From Serinus canaria (taxonomy: Eukaryota > Chordata > Aves > Passeriformes > Fringillidae), in NCBI RefSeq assembly GCF_022539315.1, contig NC_066313.1, positions 31,099,059 through 31,163,058 on the forward strand: a DNA stretch of 64,000 nucleotides. Direction: 5' to 3'. Made by a program: the position numbers and the translations under genes. The notes beneath the pieces were generated by a model. The model was not told the origin of the DNA. It searched no databases and saw only the letters and a program-made list of their open reading frames with translations. Shown one piece after another: positions 48,901-61,930 of this stretch (positions within the stretch are counted from its first letter, which is position 1; each line of letters starts with the position of its first letter).

Positions 48901-49033
48901 TACATGTACAGATCAGTTTGTTTGCAGGAGAAAAGCACACACTATCTCCATTAGAATAGAAAAAATAAATAAATTAAAATAATGTTAAATAAATTACCTT
49001 TCCTTTAAAATAATTTTCATATAACCATGGAAC
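45901..49033. other. Unique DNA, no gene
   Basis: No gene recognised. The stretch 45905-46400 is slightly GC-richer with few stops on the minus strand (45981-46383), but it matches no family I know. An A/G-rich patch lies at 47117-47141. Confidence 0.45.
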
Positions 49034-49165
49034 AGCAGGTACACCTTTCACTAGACAAGACTGCTCAAAAACCCAATTAAACCTGACTGAACACTTCCAG
49101 GGGTGAGGCATCCACAGCTTCCCTGGGCAACTTTTGCCAGTGCCTCACCACCCTCACAGAGTGTC
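49034..49165 (-). mobile_element. CR1 LINE fragment lacking the extreme 3' tail
   Basis: Inverted CR1. CACCTTTCACTAGACAAGAC, TGCTCAAAAACCCAATTAAA, ACTTCCAGGGGTGAGGCATC, CACAGCTTCCCTGGGCAACT and GTGCCTCACCACCCTCACAG. The usual terminal 60-70 bases with the ATTCTATGATT motif are missing, which suggests a later deletion. Confidence 0.92.
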
Positions 49166-52100
49166 GTCTGAACATCTACAATGCTAGGAAATGTGCACGA
49201 GGCCTTCTGACTCTTGAGGGAAAGACAAGATGATTTAGTAGATTTAAATTCATCCTTCCACCATACAGAGGGATGAAGTAAAAGAAAATACCCCATTTTA
49301 AAGCCTACTTCCACTTTCTAGCTGAAGCAGTTTCTGCAAATTTTTTTTTTTGTGATTTTTATTTTCGGTTTCTTTTGATTTTTTTTCTCACACGTATAAT
49401 TAAGGGATGAAAAAAAATTCTGCATAGTTTTCTGTTTTTTCTTCCTCTTTGTTAATTCACCTTAACTCCAGAGGCCATCAAAGAGTTGTTAGATGTTGTA
49501 AAAGACCTCTGGAAAGTTCTCATGTTTCCTAATAAATATGTACAAATGTTTTCTTGTGTATCTGTTTCCTGCAATGACTCCATTTATTCTTCTTACCAGC
49601 AGGGACACAGATTATCAATTAATATCCCATCTGCCTTTTGGTCAGTCAGACAACAGGCTGGGATAAATTAATCCCTTAAACTGCAAGTCAGGAAACATTC
49701 AGCTATCATTTATGACATCCCCAACTCATTCCATCCCCCTGCCCTCTTCTTTTCCTTCCCATCTCCACAGCACTTCTTAAAGCAAAGGCACTGGGAAAAT
49801 CTTTTTCTCTGGCACTCATGAAATCTCAAAGGTTCAGAAGGGCTGGGAACTGCAATCGCCACTTGGCTTTCAGGAACCCCTGGAGAGCCTTTTCTCTCAC
49901 ACATTAAGCGCACAGCAAATAGGACAATCTCTGGTCTTGGAGCAGATTTTGTGGAGGTGACAAGTCTGTTGTGACGGTGTCAGGAGCCCAGCATGTGAAC
50001 CCTCCCTAGACGTGCAATTTGAACTCTCTGTTGGTAAAAATCAGCATTGTTTTCTCTGACTTCAGTGGAGATATTCCTGATGTCAGCTGTTGAGCTGTTG
50101 GCCAGCAGTTTCCAAGTGCTTGATTTTATGGTAATTTCTGAATCAGAGAGGTATGTGGATTGTCCCAGATGGCAGAGCTTTCCCTTCAGTATCAGTAGAT
50201 CTTTTAGTAAATTAAAGAGGGTTTGTGAAAAGACGAGTATTCACTATTGGATGTTGCTATCCTGCAGATTTCCATAGGAACACAATGTAGTTATCTCCCT
50301 AGGCACTCATTTGATACAGTTATGAAGCAATATACCCTAGAAATATCTTTTTCTGTCATATTTATAGCAATTATGTCAAATAGTGAATTTAAATAATTTG
50401 AGCTGATTACTGCAGGTTTGTGAAAACACACAGTTTGACATACTCACAAGTTTCAATTACTGTATGTGGAATGTAATTATGTGGAGTACAAATCTCCAGG
50501 GGAAGCTGTGTTTTCTAAATACACCTTGTCTCTAATGCAATGATCTTTACTCCTTTTCCCCCTCCAAATTTGAAAATATCATAAATTTTGTCAATGGCTG
50601 ATCATTTTTCAGATTCCACTTTTAAAATCTGCATAAACCTAAGTACAAAGAGAAAAAATCATCGCAATCTCAGCAACCCATGTGCTTTGTGATCTTATAA
50701 ATGGAAAATGCTTCAATTTTGTGTTATATTTTTCTGGCAACTGTTCAAGACACTCTGAGTACCATTTTATTAACAGAAAGCTTTGAGTACAATGTAATTT
50801 CTTTAAAACCAAGCTTTTGTAAGAAGAAACTTGACAATGACTAATCAGCTGATATGTTTTTGAGATTTTAGGAGCCATTCTCTTCAAGTTATTAAACCAC
50901 CTTTGCCAACTGTTCCTTATGGCAAAAAAGATGAATGATCATCTTATCATCAGGTCCTGTCCCCTGTGATTGTAGCAAGCGTAGAGCAAACGTACTGTCT
51001 TACACATTTATCCTCCCAAATCCCACACAGCTCAGACCTTCTGAAAGGATCCTGCTTCAAATGTGCTCCAGGAAAGGAGCAGGAGGGCTAAGGGCTGTAG
51101 AAGGTGATGTTGGCTGGAAGTCAGCATTTTGCCATGCTGCTGATCCCAGTGTTTACAACAGCTTTCTCTTTTGTCCTTTTGTGCTAGCCCCAGTGCCACA
51201 AACACTGGCATCAGCGGCTGCATTTCTGTGAGATCTGCAGTTTCATCCACAGACCTTCCCATATGGAAATGCCGATTAAAATTTATATTATGCTTTTAAA
51301 TACACAAAGTTTCAGAGCTGTTAAATTTGATCATCTCTAAAGCATCTGTGTATTTCATTTGCATCTCACAAAACCAGATTGACATTAAAATCCATTTTAT
51401 TTGGGTTGCTGTGATAACCCCAAATAACCCTAAATTCCTTCTGTTCATATTTACTCACATTCATGGCTTTGGAAACTCCTTATCCGTTTGATGTCTTTAT
51501 TTTCATTGCTAGTGAAGCTGTTTTCATATCTAGCATGGGATGCAGATCTGTTTGTTTTATTTTTGACAAATTTTGAACCACACATGAAAAAATACATTTG
51601 TGATTATTCTTTCTCCTTAAAAAACTACTTGTCCTTTCTACTGTGTCATTTATCAAAATAATTCTAATTATTATCATTCAAATTTCAAATTTCCTTCTTC
51701 CTAAAGAGCTGAAAAATACACTCTTGACAGGTTTGACAGAGATTTGATGTGAACTTCAGCTTTAAAGGACCAGTAAAAGCCTTTTTTACTATCTGGGTAA
51801 ATATGACTTTCAATCCCCAAATAGTACAATTTATTTCCAATTAAATTGAAATGTGCAGGATAAAAAGTGAGGAAAAGCTTTCTTCTGAAAAGAAATTATA
51901 TAACCCCTAGGTGTACTCGATTCCAATGTTGCTTTGACACAAGACAAAACCTTTCTGTTGACCTTGATGACTAAACATTTTATGGCTGAACCCTTAGCTG
52001 ATAAACATTCCTAAAAGGCAACCAGGGTGGCATGTCATTTCCTAATGTGACCAAAGAGTCCCAGCATAAGTCTGGAAGAGTGCTGAGCTCATGTTCTGGT

Positions 52101-55100
52101 CACATTGGTGTAATGTTTTCAAAAAGATCATCAGAATAGAAAATCAAAAATGAAAAAGTGAAACCTATTGTAATATAATTTAGTTTCTAGAGCCTTTGAA
52201 TGGAAAATATGGCTAGAAATAAGGCATTGACCACTTTCTACATAATGACTTACACTACTGCCATTTCCTTTGACCTATTTGCATGGATTTCTAGAAAGGA
52301 GTAGTCAACATAAACAAGAATATATTTCTTTTCCTGAAGATGTGAGCAAATTTTTTATAAAAATATAAGTACATTTACTTGTTTGGAAATCTAGAATTAT
52401 CTGTATGAATAGAGGAGAAATCAGAGCCACTTTCATTTACATAGTGTATTAGTCCAAGTAATGCAATTACCACAAATAATGACCTGTCTACATGATCTTC
52501 ACATTAATCTTCTCCCATGGCAGTTTTTTCCCAGTGATTTTAATTTCTGACCAATTAGTTAACAGTTCAGCAGTGAATATAAAATATGGGTGTCTCTGGG
52601 TTTATAAAAACCAAATAAACCCAAAGTAACTAATGAGAATTAACAACAAAGAAATTAATTGTGATTGATGTACTGACCATGAATACATGTAAGGACCAAA
52701 CACTGCCTGTGTTGTTGAGGCTGTTATTAGCCAAAGAATAAATGTGAAAAATAAACATGGGTATATACAAAGAAATGAGCAGCGCAGGAAAAACAAAGCA
52801 GCTACTCTGCCATGGAGGCTTTGATGAGACTGGAATAGTTCTGGATAAGAGGAAACCAGAATATCTGCATATCAGGGAATGCTAGGGCATTGTTGCCTGG
52901 GAAGAGATGAGAGATGTCCGTAATTTCCTGCATATCAAGATCCTTCTTGAAGTCTGCTGGATTAAAAACTGCATCCTACTTATTTTTCCTCCAAGTGTTG
53001 TTGGATATGTATTGCAGAAGTGGTTTTTATCATCTGCTCCAAACCAGCACAAACACCTTTTCCAAAGAAATCTCCAAGAATACTTTGCTGTAGGAAAATC
53101 TCAGATTCCCGACCAAGTGGAGAGAGACTGCAGAACCAGAACACTGCTCCACTGCCAACCAATGCCAGTAACCCCAGCAGAAAGGCTCTTGAGACAGTGA
53201 GGTGAAGAACAAGAATAATAATTTTTATCACATGACCTTCAGTAGGGCTCTAATTACAAATTACCTTATCAAAAAACAATAGTTATAGACCTATACACTT
53301 TATATTTCTACATGAAAAACAACCCAGATCAGGTTAATTCAGGCTAGCTGATATTCTTCACTCTAGTGTTAAAAAACAAGCAGGGCTTTTTTCAGGGCAG
53401 TGGTTCTGACTGCCCTGAAACACTGATCCATCTGCCTGTGTGGTTAAATAAAAATTTCTTATTTATTCTGTCTATACCATCAGGACTCCCCTTTTCCTTT
53501 TAGACAAGCTCCTTCTCTCTATGATTGTGAACACAGATTTCAGTACTAATAATTTTTTCCTCCTTTACTGTCTGGAGATCCTTACTAGCAGCCAGATAGC
53601 CTGAATCCTCTGTAATTATTATTAGATCTTGTGGTAGCTGGTGTGGAACAGCAGCATCAGGTGTAACACTAGAGGAAGGTCATATCTTGGCTTTCAGTAA
53701 AAGATCTAGTGAATTAATTTAGCAACAATATCAAGTATCAAGCTAACTGTATCTTTTAATTAACACAAATGTGTGTCATAATTAATAAATTACCTTAGAG
53801 GCAAAAATAATTTAATGACTTGTAGGTTAGAGATCAGTATACACAGAAAGAGATTTAGGCATGAGAAACATATGAAAGGTTTAATAGGAGGTAAAAAATT
53901 TCACATACATGGAATAAAAGAATATTTAACCTCCCAAGATAAAAACAATTCTGCCACAGGATAACTGAATTCTTTCTGTATAGTGAATTGATAAACCCTG
54001 TCTGCCTTATTTAATCCTTGAGTTAGAGAATGACTTTCAGGAGACTTCTGTTCACCAAACCTGAGTATCTTTAATGAGCACAATTGTTATAAAAATTTCT
54101 ATAATTTTATTAAAAAATTAAAATTTATTTAGGTATTACACCAATGAATAGATCTTCACTATATTTCAAGATCCATGTTTGTTTCATTTTAAAATCCAAC
54201 TGTTTGAATTCAAGCCAAAATCTACTTAAGCCTCTAGTTTTGAATTTGTAACATGAACTTTACAGAGTGCCCATGCATCATCCTCTTAGGCCTAAAACAA
54301 TTTAATCTAAGGCAGCTGAGATGCCTATGCCAATGGAGCCAAGTTACAAACTACTACAGAATATTATTTCTTTAAATTATTTTTTATGGTAGAGACATGA
54401 CATTTAAAAATAATCCTAATAACACATGTGAATCCTCCACATATATACTGTGAAATCTGTGATATTCTAAATTACCTAGATGTTTTCACTGCTCTCAAAA
54501 ACAGTTCAAAGGGAGACATTATTCAATTAATAGAGAATAATACAGTGTAACCACAGACTATCAAAGAATGAAGGAAGTTAAACACTTGAAATAAAAAGGG
54601 AAAATTTTTAGTAATTTACTCCAAGTAGCGGTATTTAACATGATACAATGCCCAGCTATCAAAAAACCTGAGAGCATTTCAAATAAAGAGTTGATGGGGG
54701 GGGGGGGTACTTTTCCAATTTTTCAGTTCAAAGGCCAAATTTCTCTGCTAAATCTAGTAGAAAAACAGAAGTCCTTCCCAGCAGGGCAATTTAAGATTTT
54801 TACTGCAAGAGTCTAGGTCTCTGTCTTGATCAGAATGGAAATGGTCTCGCCTTTTCTGTAGGTTTTTCTGTACCCACCTTTATTGGTCTCTGCAGGAAGT
54901 TAGGATCTCACATGAAACTTAGTAAAATCACCCAATTTTTTTAGCTCTTGGAGTTCTAAAAGTAGAAATAAAACCAAAAGCTCAATTTTGAATCTAAGCA
55001 AGCTCTCAGAGACTTGAGGGTGTTGCCCATTGTGCATTGAGAGCCCAGGAGAACAGGAAGAGATCATGTTTCAACAATGCAGGAGTTGGGGATGACTGGG

Positions 55101-55749
55101 AGATTCCCTTTGAGTGTTCATCCTGATACCAAATAAAATGGGGGTTTTAAGTACTGTAGGTGAATTACAAACTCTATAATCATCCTGCACAAACTTTGAA
55201 ACATCTAATGGAAATCTTTCCAAGTTAAGCTGAGCAGTTTTCAAGGTCAGGGAAGGATATTTTATTTTTATTAGGTAGTACATTTGAATTTGAAAGTTTT
55301 GGGTTTGTCATCAAAATATGATTATATTTGGTAGCCAAAGTCAAAATCCAGGTCTGACAAATTAATGAACAGGGAGAAAAACAGGTTTGAAGCTTTTCCA
55401 TTATATTTTTTATAATTTCGGGATTGTGGTCAATATGTTATTCCTAGGGCTAAGGTTTAAAGAGCTGCTCCTGTCAGGTCTGATTTTGGATGCTTGCTGG
55501 TATATTCCATCACAAATGACCTCTTCCTCTGTCTTTTGAGCTGAACTTGAACATGGCCAGCATCTCAAGTCAGCACCAGACCAAAGGACTTGGTCCCCTT
55601 TTGTCTGTATTTTCCACTTAGTCCCAGATCCCAGAAAGGGATCTGATTTTATCTGAGTGAAAGCACCAACCACTAAAAGGCAAATAACAACAATTCCCCT
55701 TAGGTTACCTCAAAGCTGCAAGGCATCCTCTTTTAGAACAAAAGGAAAT
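49166..55749. other. 6.6 kb of unique DNA with stop-poor patches
   Basis: No gene or known transposon recognised. Noted items are T-rich patches at 49338-49352 and 49379-49387, a splice-acceptor-like site with a short open frame at 51161-51340, a stretch open in several frames at 52907-53231, and a G12 run at 54696-54707. Confidence 0.5.
54696..54707 (+). repeat. G12 homopolymer
   Basis: Twelve consecutive G in AT-rich DNA; the second long G-run in this window. Confidence 0.9.
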
Positions 55750-55990
55750 GGTACAACATTTCACTAGGGGAAGTTTAGATTGGGTATTAGGAAACATTTC
55801 TTTACAGAAGGTGTGATCCAGAGACTTCCCAGGGCAGTGGTAGGATCACTGTCCCTGAAAATCTTAAAAAAATATGTAGATATGGCAGCTGGGGTTATGG
55901 TTAAGTGAGGGACATGGCAGTGATATAACAATAGTTAGACTTCATGATCTTAAAGGAATTTTTGCAACCTTAATGACTCCAGGATTCCAT
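55750..55990 (+). mobile_element. CR1 LINE fragment, 3' end, diverged
   Basis: Forward CR1. GGGGAAGTTTAGATTGGGTA, TTAGGAAACATTTCTTTACA, CCCAGGGCAGTGGTAGGATC, ATATGTAGATATGGCAGCTG and ACTTCATGATCTTAAAGGAA lead to CTTAATGACTCCAGGATTCC. More substitutions than in most neighbours. Confidence 0.88.
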
Positions 55991-58900
55991 CACCTCTTGT
56001 TCAAAGACTGTGCTAGTAGAGGATCAGCCTGTCTCAGCAGCCTCAGAGTAGAGAAAGCTGTCCTGATTTGGGCTATTCTATGAGTAATGTCTCTTCAACA
56101 AGGGATGAGCTGGAGCCTAAACCTTGAGTTTAGGCAACTCTGGCCCAACCATACTTCTGGCATGAATTAGAACATCTTCTAAACTATGGTAATTTATACC
56201 AGCCTTGATATAGATTATCTGTCTGGCTTAAGTTCACTCTTTTGGTGGGGAATAGTTTTTGAATTCTTTTACGAAAAATCAGATCTCATCCTATGTTTTA
56301 AAATAAATAATTTCTAAATTTTTCAGCATAGAAATGAGCATTCACACTTAGGCACTGGGATAATAATCAAATATGTTTCTGTTTAGAATGAACTCTGGCC
56401 TGAGATTTTTCACAAATTTTACATCTGGCTTCCAAATGAGCTCAGCTGATAATCAGTGACTTATGAGAAATCATCAAGAAACATGTCTTTTCAATCTGCT
56501 TACAAGGTCAAAAAAATTCCAACAGGATTTAATATATGTACACAAGCCTGATGTATTGGAGGGCTGTGTTTTTTTACAATGCCAACAGTTTGATGAGAAT
56601 ATCAATTAAACATGACTGTATAGTTAAAATTTCCATCTCTAAATGCAGCTGCAGCAAGTAACAGGACTGCTAATCAAAGCAGTGTTATAATTTAGCAGTG
56701 ATGAGGAAAGCAGTAGCCGTCAGAAGGGAATAACAGAAAGGAGGCAGCTGCTTTGGTATCATTTTAGTGTCCATTTCTTTAATGAGCCCAAAGAGACAAT
56801 TCTCTGCTGACTATTCATTAATTAATGGAATTTATGAGAGGAGAAGAGCTATCAGCATGCAAACAAGTGGCGAACAGGTGATGACAGTCTGTTTGCAGGG
56901 AATGAGCATATTGAGGGAAGGAAGCTTTTGAATAAAGTAAACGATCTGGAAGAGATGTTTAACAAAAAAGCTAAGTTTCAAATTCCTCCTCTGGGCAGCA
57001 ATGACATGTGGCTTACAGGTTAACAGAGATGTATTATTAAACTCAGGTTATGAAAAATCCATGGTAACATCTGGGAAAAAGAGGGGATCAGCCCAGGGGA
57101 CTCAGCACATGTCTCTTTCTTGTTCTGAGTCACTTCCACCATTTCACTATTACTTGATTACATTGATAAACTGTTGGATAGATCCCACTAGGAAACTCTG
57201 TCTCCTTCCCTCTTGGTCTTTCAATGTTATACTGGTGTCTTGACCTTTGGCTGAGACCTCTGTGATGGCTCTCAAGGCAAACCAGACTCTTTCCCAGCCA
57301 TGAAGATCTCAGAGGGCAGAGCAGATTTTGCCATAAGCAACCTGCAGAGACTCATAAAGAGGAGATAATATTGCAGTGCTGGGCGTAGCCACCCCTCTTT
57401 TGGGCTGGAGACCCTTTGCATGTGAATGGCATCAAAGGGTAGCTGAGATTGCAGATTTGATTGTAGCATCATCGTATCAGTTCTCACAGGAATTCTTTGA
57501 GCCTCTTTGCACAACTTGAATTCTTGTAATATTAAACACCCTCAGTCCTGGTTCCCATTAATTCTCTTTGATCAGGAAGTTTAAAGTGCTTGTATTTAGA
57601 CATAATTGTATTAAACAAAACTCCAGGTAATGCTGTTTCTGTCCATTTTTTACCACAGGGATTTTGTGTAGGATTTGTGAGGTACCTGGTGGAGCTCAGT
57701 TCTGCAAGTGCAAAGTCCTTAAAGATTTGATGTTAGCAACATAGGTAAGAGTAGCCACAAGCCTGTTGCAAATACAACAGGCTGGGGCAGCAGATACTGG
57801 ACATGTGAGATAGACTGTGACTGCAAAAGTTCCAAACAGGATCTCACCATGGTTTGGGGATTTACATTATAAAGGCCATAGTGACAATCACACTCACAAA
57901 GTACAACATTCTTAGAAGTCTGTTCCACTCAGTCTTGACTCTTCTGCATATGCAGTAGCCAAAAAACAAGGATTTCATTTCTGACACTATATTCTACATG
58001 CAAACTGTTCCACATATGTTCACTGAGTGGGTAGCTGTAGCGCATGCTTTTTTTACAGAGATTTCTAAATGTCAGGGATTTTACACATTTTTCTCAATGG
58101 CTCCTCTGTCGGGTGGATGACGGAGAAGTAAACAAACAACAAAAAGAGTTGAGCAATTTTGTCCAAGGTCATTAGTTATGACTTAATACAAAACAAAACT
58201 GGAATATATCGTTAAAAATAAACAGAACAAACCATAGCAGTTTATATGAGAAAATATGGAGTACAGGAATATCCCCTCCTTTTATATAATATTGTTTTAT
58301 CAAATTTGTCTGATCTTAGGGCTGAGGGGAGGAAGAGGGATTCTGTTAGCAGTATGGAGACTTGGGCAAATAGGGGTGAGGCTTAAATAATAAAGAACAT
58401 CCTTGATTCCATAAGTATATTTATAATTAGTTTTAAGAATTGTCCATTAAATATTCTTAAATTGACTTCTTTTCTCACATCTCTCTGACTTTTTTTCTAA
58501 AATCTGCAGCCCCACAAAATCCACCACTGCCAGACCAAACTGTATCAAACCAAACCAAGCCAAAACAAACCAGAAATCTGGACATTAAAATACATATTTT
58601 AAAGAATTTCCTCAATTTTAAAACCAGAATAGAGTTTCTGTTTGATTTCTTTTGTATTTCAAGGGGATGCTCAATTCATCTTCCTGACTTTTTGGGGTGA
58701 TTCCTTTCTGCAGGAAAAGTGACTCCTTTCTACAGGTAATCTTTCTATCTGTCTGATATTTGTCCTTTTGCTCCAATCTAGTTCAAGAGTTCAAAACAAT
58801 TTCAGTAAAACAGGAAATTACTAAAATTAATACAAATAACTGGGAAATAAGGAAATTACAGTTGTCACTTTCTCAGTATATTCATTCAAGACTGCACGAT

Positions 58901-59596
58901 AAAGAGTAGAAGCCTGTTTTGTTTCACCATAAAATATTTAATTGACTTCCAATAAATAATATGCAGCTTTCTTGGCCCAGCTATTTTATTCACAGGAATG
59001 ACCTGTAAACCCCCCTGAGGATAAACCACATACTGCTAATTACAAACAGATTATTCTGATTTTGACTTGGACTTTTGGCGCTTTGATGAGAAATGTTGGA
59101 AATGTTGGCCATTTATTTCCTTTCTTGGCTGGAAATATCTGTCTAATGCCATCTTAGATCCAGTCAAAATCTGATAGTGAAAATATCTGCATGAGAACAC
59201 ATATATCTCTTAAGTTTGCTGATGTATTATAGAAATGATGTCTATGAGAAAAGACAGGGAGATTGTTCAAAACATTATGGGCCAGGCTGCCCAAACTTTA
59301 CAAAGACTTCCGTATACCTGAGGTGCAAAAACTAGCAGAACTGTAAAGTGATTATTTCCAAAAGAACCTGTGGCACATCCACATACAAGCCAAACAGATT
59401 CTGGCGCTGAAATCATAACCTGAGTCATGTCATGTCTAATATGTAAGAAGGGAGAGGTGTTGTTTTTAAGGAGATAAAGAAAAAGAAATTAAATTATTGC
59501 TTTCATCTTCTTCATCTTTTTTCTTTTTTTTTTTTAATTGAAAAAGCTCTTCCACACATACAAGGCCTGACTGTGATGAGCACCAAGAAATTAACC
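55991..59596. other. Unique DNA with candidate conserved block
   Basis: No gene recognised. It includes the candidate conserved block at 56580-56900, stop-poor DNA at 57000-57520 of unknown origin and a CCAAA-rich patch at 58531-58573. Confidence 0.5.
56580..56900. promoter_or_regulatory. Candidate conserved non-coding block
   Basis: Repeat-free, compositionally complex AT-rich sequence. It carries a perfect 12-bp homeodomain-type palindrome CATTAATTAATG (56816-56827), CAGCTGCAGC and CAGCTG E-boxes, CTAATCAAAGCAG (TCF/LEF-like) and GAACAGGTGATGACAG. It has the look of a developmental enhancer. This rests on motif style only. Confidence 0.3.
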
Positions 59597-59731
59597 CTGA
59601 GATTAGCTCTGTTGGTTAGAGTATAGTGCTAAAACCAGGTTTGCATGTTTGAATCCCAGAAGGGCCATTCACAAAAGGGCTGCATTTGAAAATGCTTGTG
59701 GGTCCCTTCCAGCTGAGAATATTCTGTGATA
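59597..59731 (+). mobile_element. tRNA-Ile-derived SINE with CR1 tail (TguSINE1-like)
   Basis: The head is a decayed tRNA. TAGCTCTGTTGG (59604-59615) is an A box, GTTTGAATCCC (59647-59657) is a B box, and the head ends GGGCCA like tRNA-Ile genes. The body then switches to a CR1 3' end: CTTGTGGGTCCCTTCCAGCT and GAGAATATTCTGTGAT. That tail is shared with the CR1 at 1534-1968, fitting mobilisation by CR1 machinery. Acceptor-stem and anticodon-arm changes rule out a working tRNA. From memory this is the passerine SINE TguSINE1. Confidence 0.85.
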
Positions 59732-60120
59732 AGAATCTGGTCACAGCAATAGGAGCAGAACAGCTATGGAAATACAAGTGAGTGGTGGATATAGGAACTT
59801 CCTTATCTCATATTCAGTGGATGCACAAACACCCCAAATCTGATGTAGGTAATGGTGACATAAACCTCCAAAACCAGCTCACATGGTTGTACTACATTTA
59901 GGCATAAAATTAATAACTTGATCCACTCTTTTCATTTGATAACTTCTTTTTTTTCCTCTGACACAACCTCTCTTTCATGAATGCTAAATTTATCTTATAC
60001 TTAGCTGAGAGAGTTTTAAAATATAAAGTCCATATCTTGTACTCCTACCTTAATAAAGCCAGAAGGATGTCTGAAAAAATCCTCTGAAAATGCAGCCAAA
60101 TTCCTAAGGGGAAAAAAAAG

Positions 60121-60167
<47 letters not shown>

Positions 60168-61499
60168 ACCTTCATGTAGCAGCAACAAATGAAGATACCC
60201 ATCAGCTACCCATCCTTTTCCCCAGCATTTGGTCAACCCCATCTGAAGATGAACATTTAAATTTCTGTTAAATATATAAATATTTATTTTTTTAGTTGCT
60301 GCTATTACTCTTTTCCCAAGTCTGCTCAGCATGCAAAACTTGCCTATATATTACATCAGAAATTATAGAGGAAATAATGATTGAAACGCATTCTAATCAT
60401 ATCTTTAAAGAGTAATAAAACAACTAATTACTAAACAATAGCTGAACCTTCCCTCCAGATTTCTAGAAAGAAGATAATTTTTTAGTTCCTTCTTTTTTTT
60501 TCATCATTCCTGAAGGTTATCATTATTTGCTTTTCATATTTAACTGAGACCTGAGATTAACAAAAATAAAAATTACAGATTTTAATATAAGTTAAAAGTA
60601 AAAAAAAATAAAAAAAAACACCTTACTGTTCTTCATGCAATTTTAGGACAATCAGTAAAAAACAAAGGCATATAATTCCAAGAAAGAGGCAAAGATTGAA
60701 TTGTTGGCATTATTACTCAAGTTTTAGGTATAATACAAGAGCAAGGGGAAATTGAATAGATTTGAAGGAAAGAAGATGTAAAGCTTGTTAAGAAAAACTT
60801 ATTTCTTTATAAGTTTCTTATTGAGCTTTTAAATCTCATTGCTTCAAGATACCTGTGAAGTGGCCCATGAAATAACTTAGGAAAGAGGCCTGATTTCTGA
60901 ACTTGCAGAAAAGTAAAAATTGCTGGGTTTTAGACTTAACATCTTGAAAATTTTGTTTCCGTTCTAATTAGAGAACTTCTCATTCAAATACCTTGGCCTT
61001 TGTATTTCTATGATGAAACCACCAAAAGAAGAAGTATAAGGATAGGCTTGGACATTTGTTTTCAACAGCTCAGGTATGCAACACTAGTTGTTCTGGGAGG
61101 GATGAAAGAACCTCAAAGTAAGAAGCTGAATTATCACTGATTTACTTTCAGTTTCCTTATGTGGGTATGTCCTTAAAGGCTCAGGGCATGAGTCTGTAAG
61201 TGCAATCTGTATTTCAATGCTACTTTTCTTACCACCCCAGTTATTACAGAATAAAGACCTAAATTACCACATCCATTTTAAGACCCTTTTAAAATACTTT
61301 TTTTCTAACAACTAACAGCAAATGCAGAGGTCAGTTGTGACCTTCTCATCAAATTTGCTGCCCACAGAGCTCCTTGTTTCAGATCCAAATACTGATTTCA
61401 CCTTTTGTGCCTCATTTTGCTTAAATTTTGTGGTATAATTCAGAAACACTGTGCCAGCACCTTCTTGTGTGCGTGGTAGATCCCAGTGGAAAGATTTCA
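59732..61499. other. Unique AT-rich DNA with TA microsatellite
   Basis: No gene recognised. It contains the (TA)n tract at 60121-60164 and A-rich patches near 60600-60620. Confidence 0.5.
60121..60164. repeat. (TA)n microsatellite
   Basis: TATATG followed by about 19 uninterrupted TA units. The alternating Y/I frame on the minus strand (60045-60332) is an artefact of it. Confidence 0.96.
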
Positions 61500-61930
61500 T
61501 AGTCATGGAATCATGTAATATACTGATTTGGAGGGGACCCATCAGGATCATCAAGTCCAGCTCCTGGCCCTGCACAGCACCACCCCCAAGAGTCACCCTG
61601 TGTGCCTGGGGGCACTCTTCAAGCAATTCTTGGATTCTGTCAGGCTCCCTGCTCTGAGCACTTTTCTGGGGAGCCTGTTCCAATGGCCAGCCAGCCTCTG
61701 GGGGAAAAAAACTTTTTCTTGATATCCACCCTAAGCCTTGACTCAGTTTCATGCCATTTCCTCAAGCCCTGACACTGATCAAGAATGACAGGATTGGTAC
61801 CTGCCTCTCCACTGCTCCTTGTGAGGATGTTGAATTCCCCAGTGAAGTCTCCCTCAGTCTTCTCCTGTCTCTGGGGATATCCTGTACCTCCCTACACAAG
61901 TCTGTAATGCCTGCTGCTCCCTTAAGGTTG
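61500..61930 (-). mobile_element. CR1 LINE fragment with decayed ORF2 tail
   Basis: Inverted CR1. ATAGTCATGGAATCATGTAA, GGATCATCAAGTCCAGCTCC and TGGCCCTGCACAGCACCACC come first. GGGGAGCCTGTTCCAATGGC, CTTGATATCCACCCTAAGCC and TTCATGCCATTTCCTCAAGC follow. The minus-strand frame at 61312-61752 covers the ORF2 C-terminal region, with LGWISRKSFF as a relic, but it reads through frame changes. The element continues weakly to about 61930. Confidence 0.93.

Noticed and set aside
52005..52170. Another ancient CR1 fragment
   Set aside because: A GTTCTGGTCACATT phrase is suggestive, but flanking words do not follow the CR1 order.
57272..57514. 80-codon minus-strand frame as a gene or viral fossil
   Set aside because: No recognised motif; the opposite strand next to it is equally open, so it is probably base-composition effect.
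59597..59668. Functional tRNA-Ile gene
   Set aside because: Stem pairings and the anticodon loop are degraded and a CR1 tail follows, so it is a SINE head.
61312..61752. 146-codon minus-strand frame, the longest in the window
   Set aside because: It overlays a CR1 fragment; its N-terminal part is a relic of CR1 ORF2 and the rest is read-through into unique DNA.
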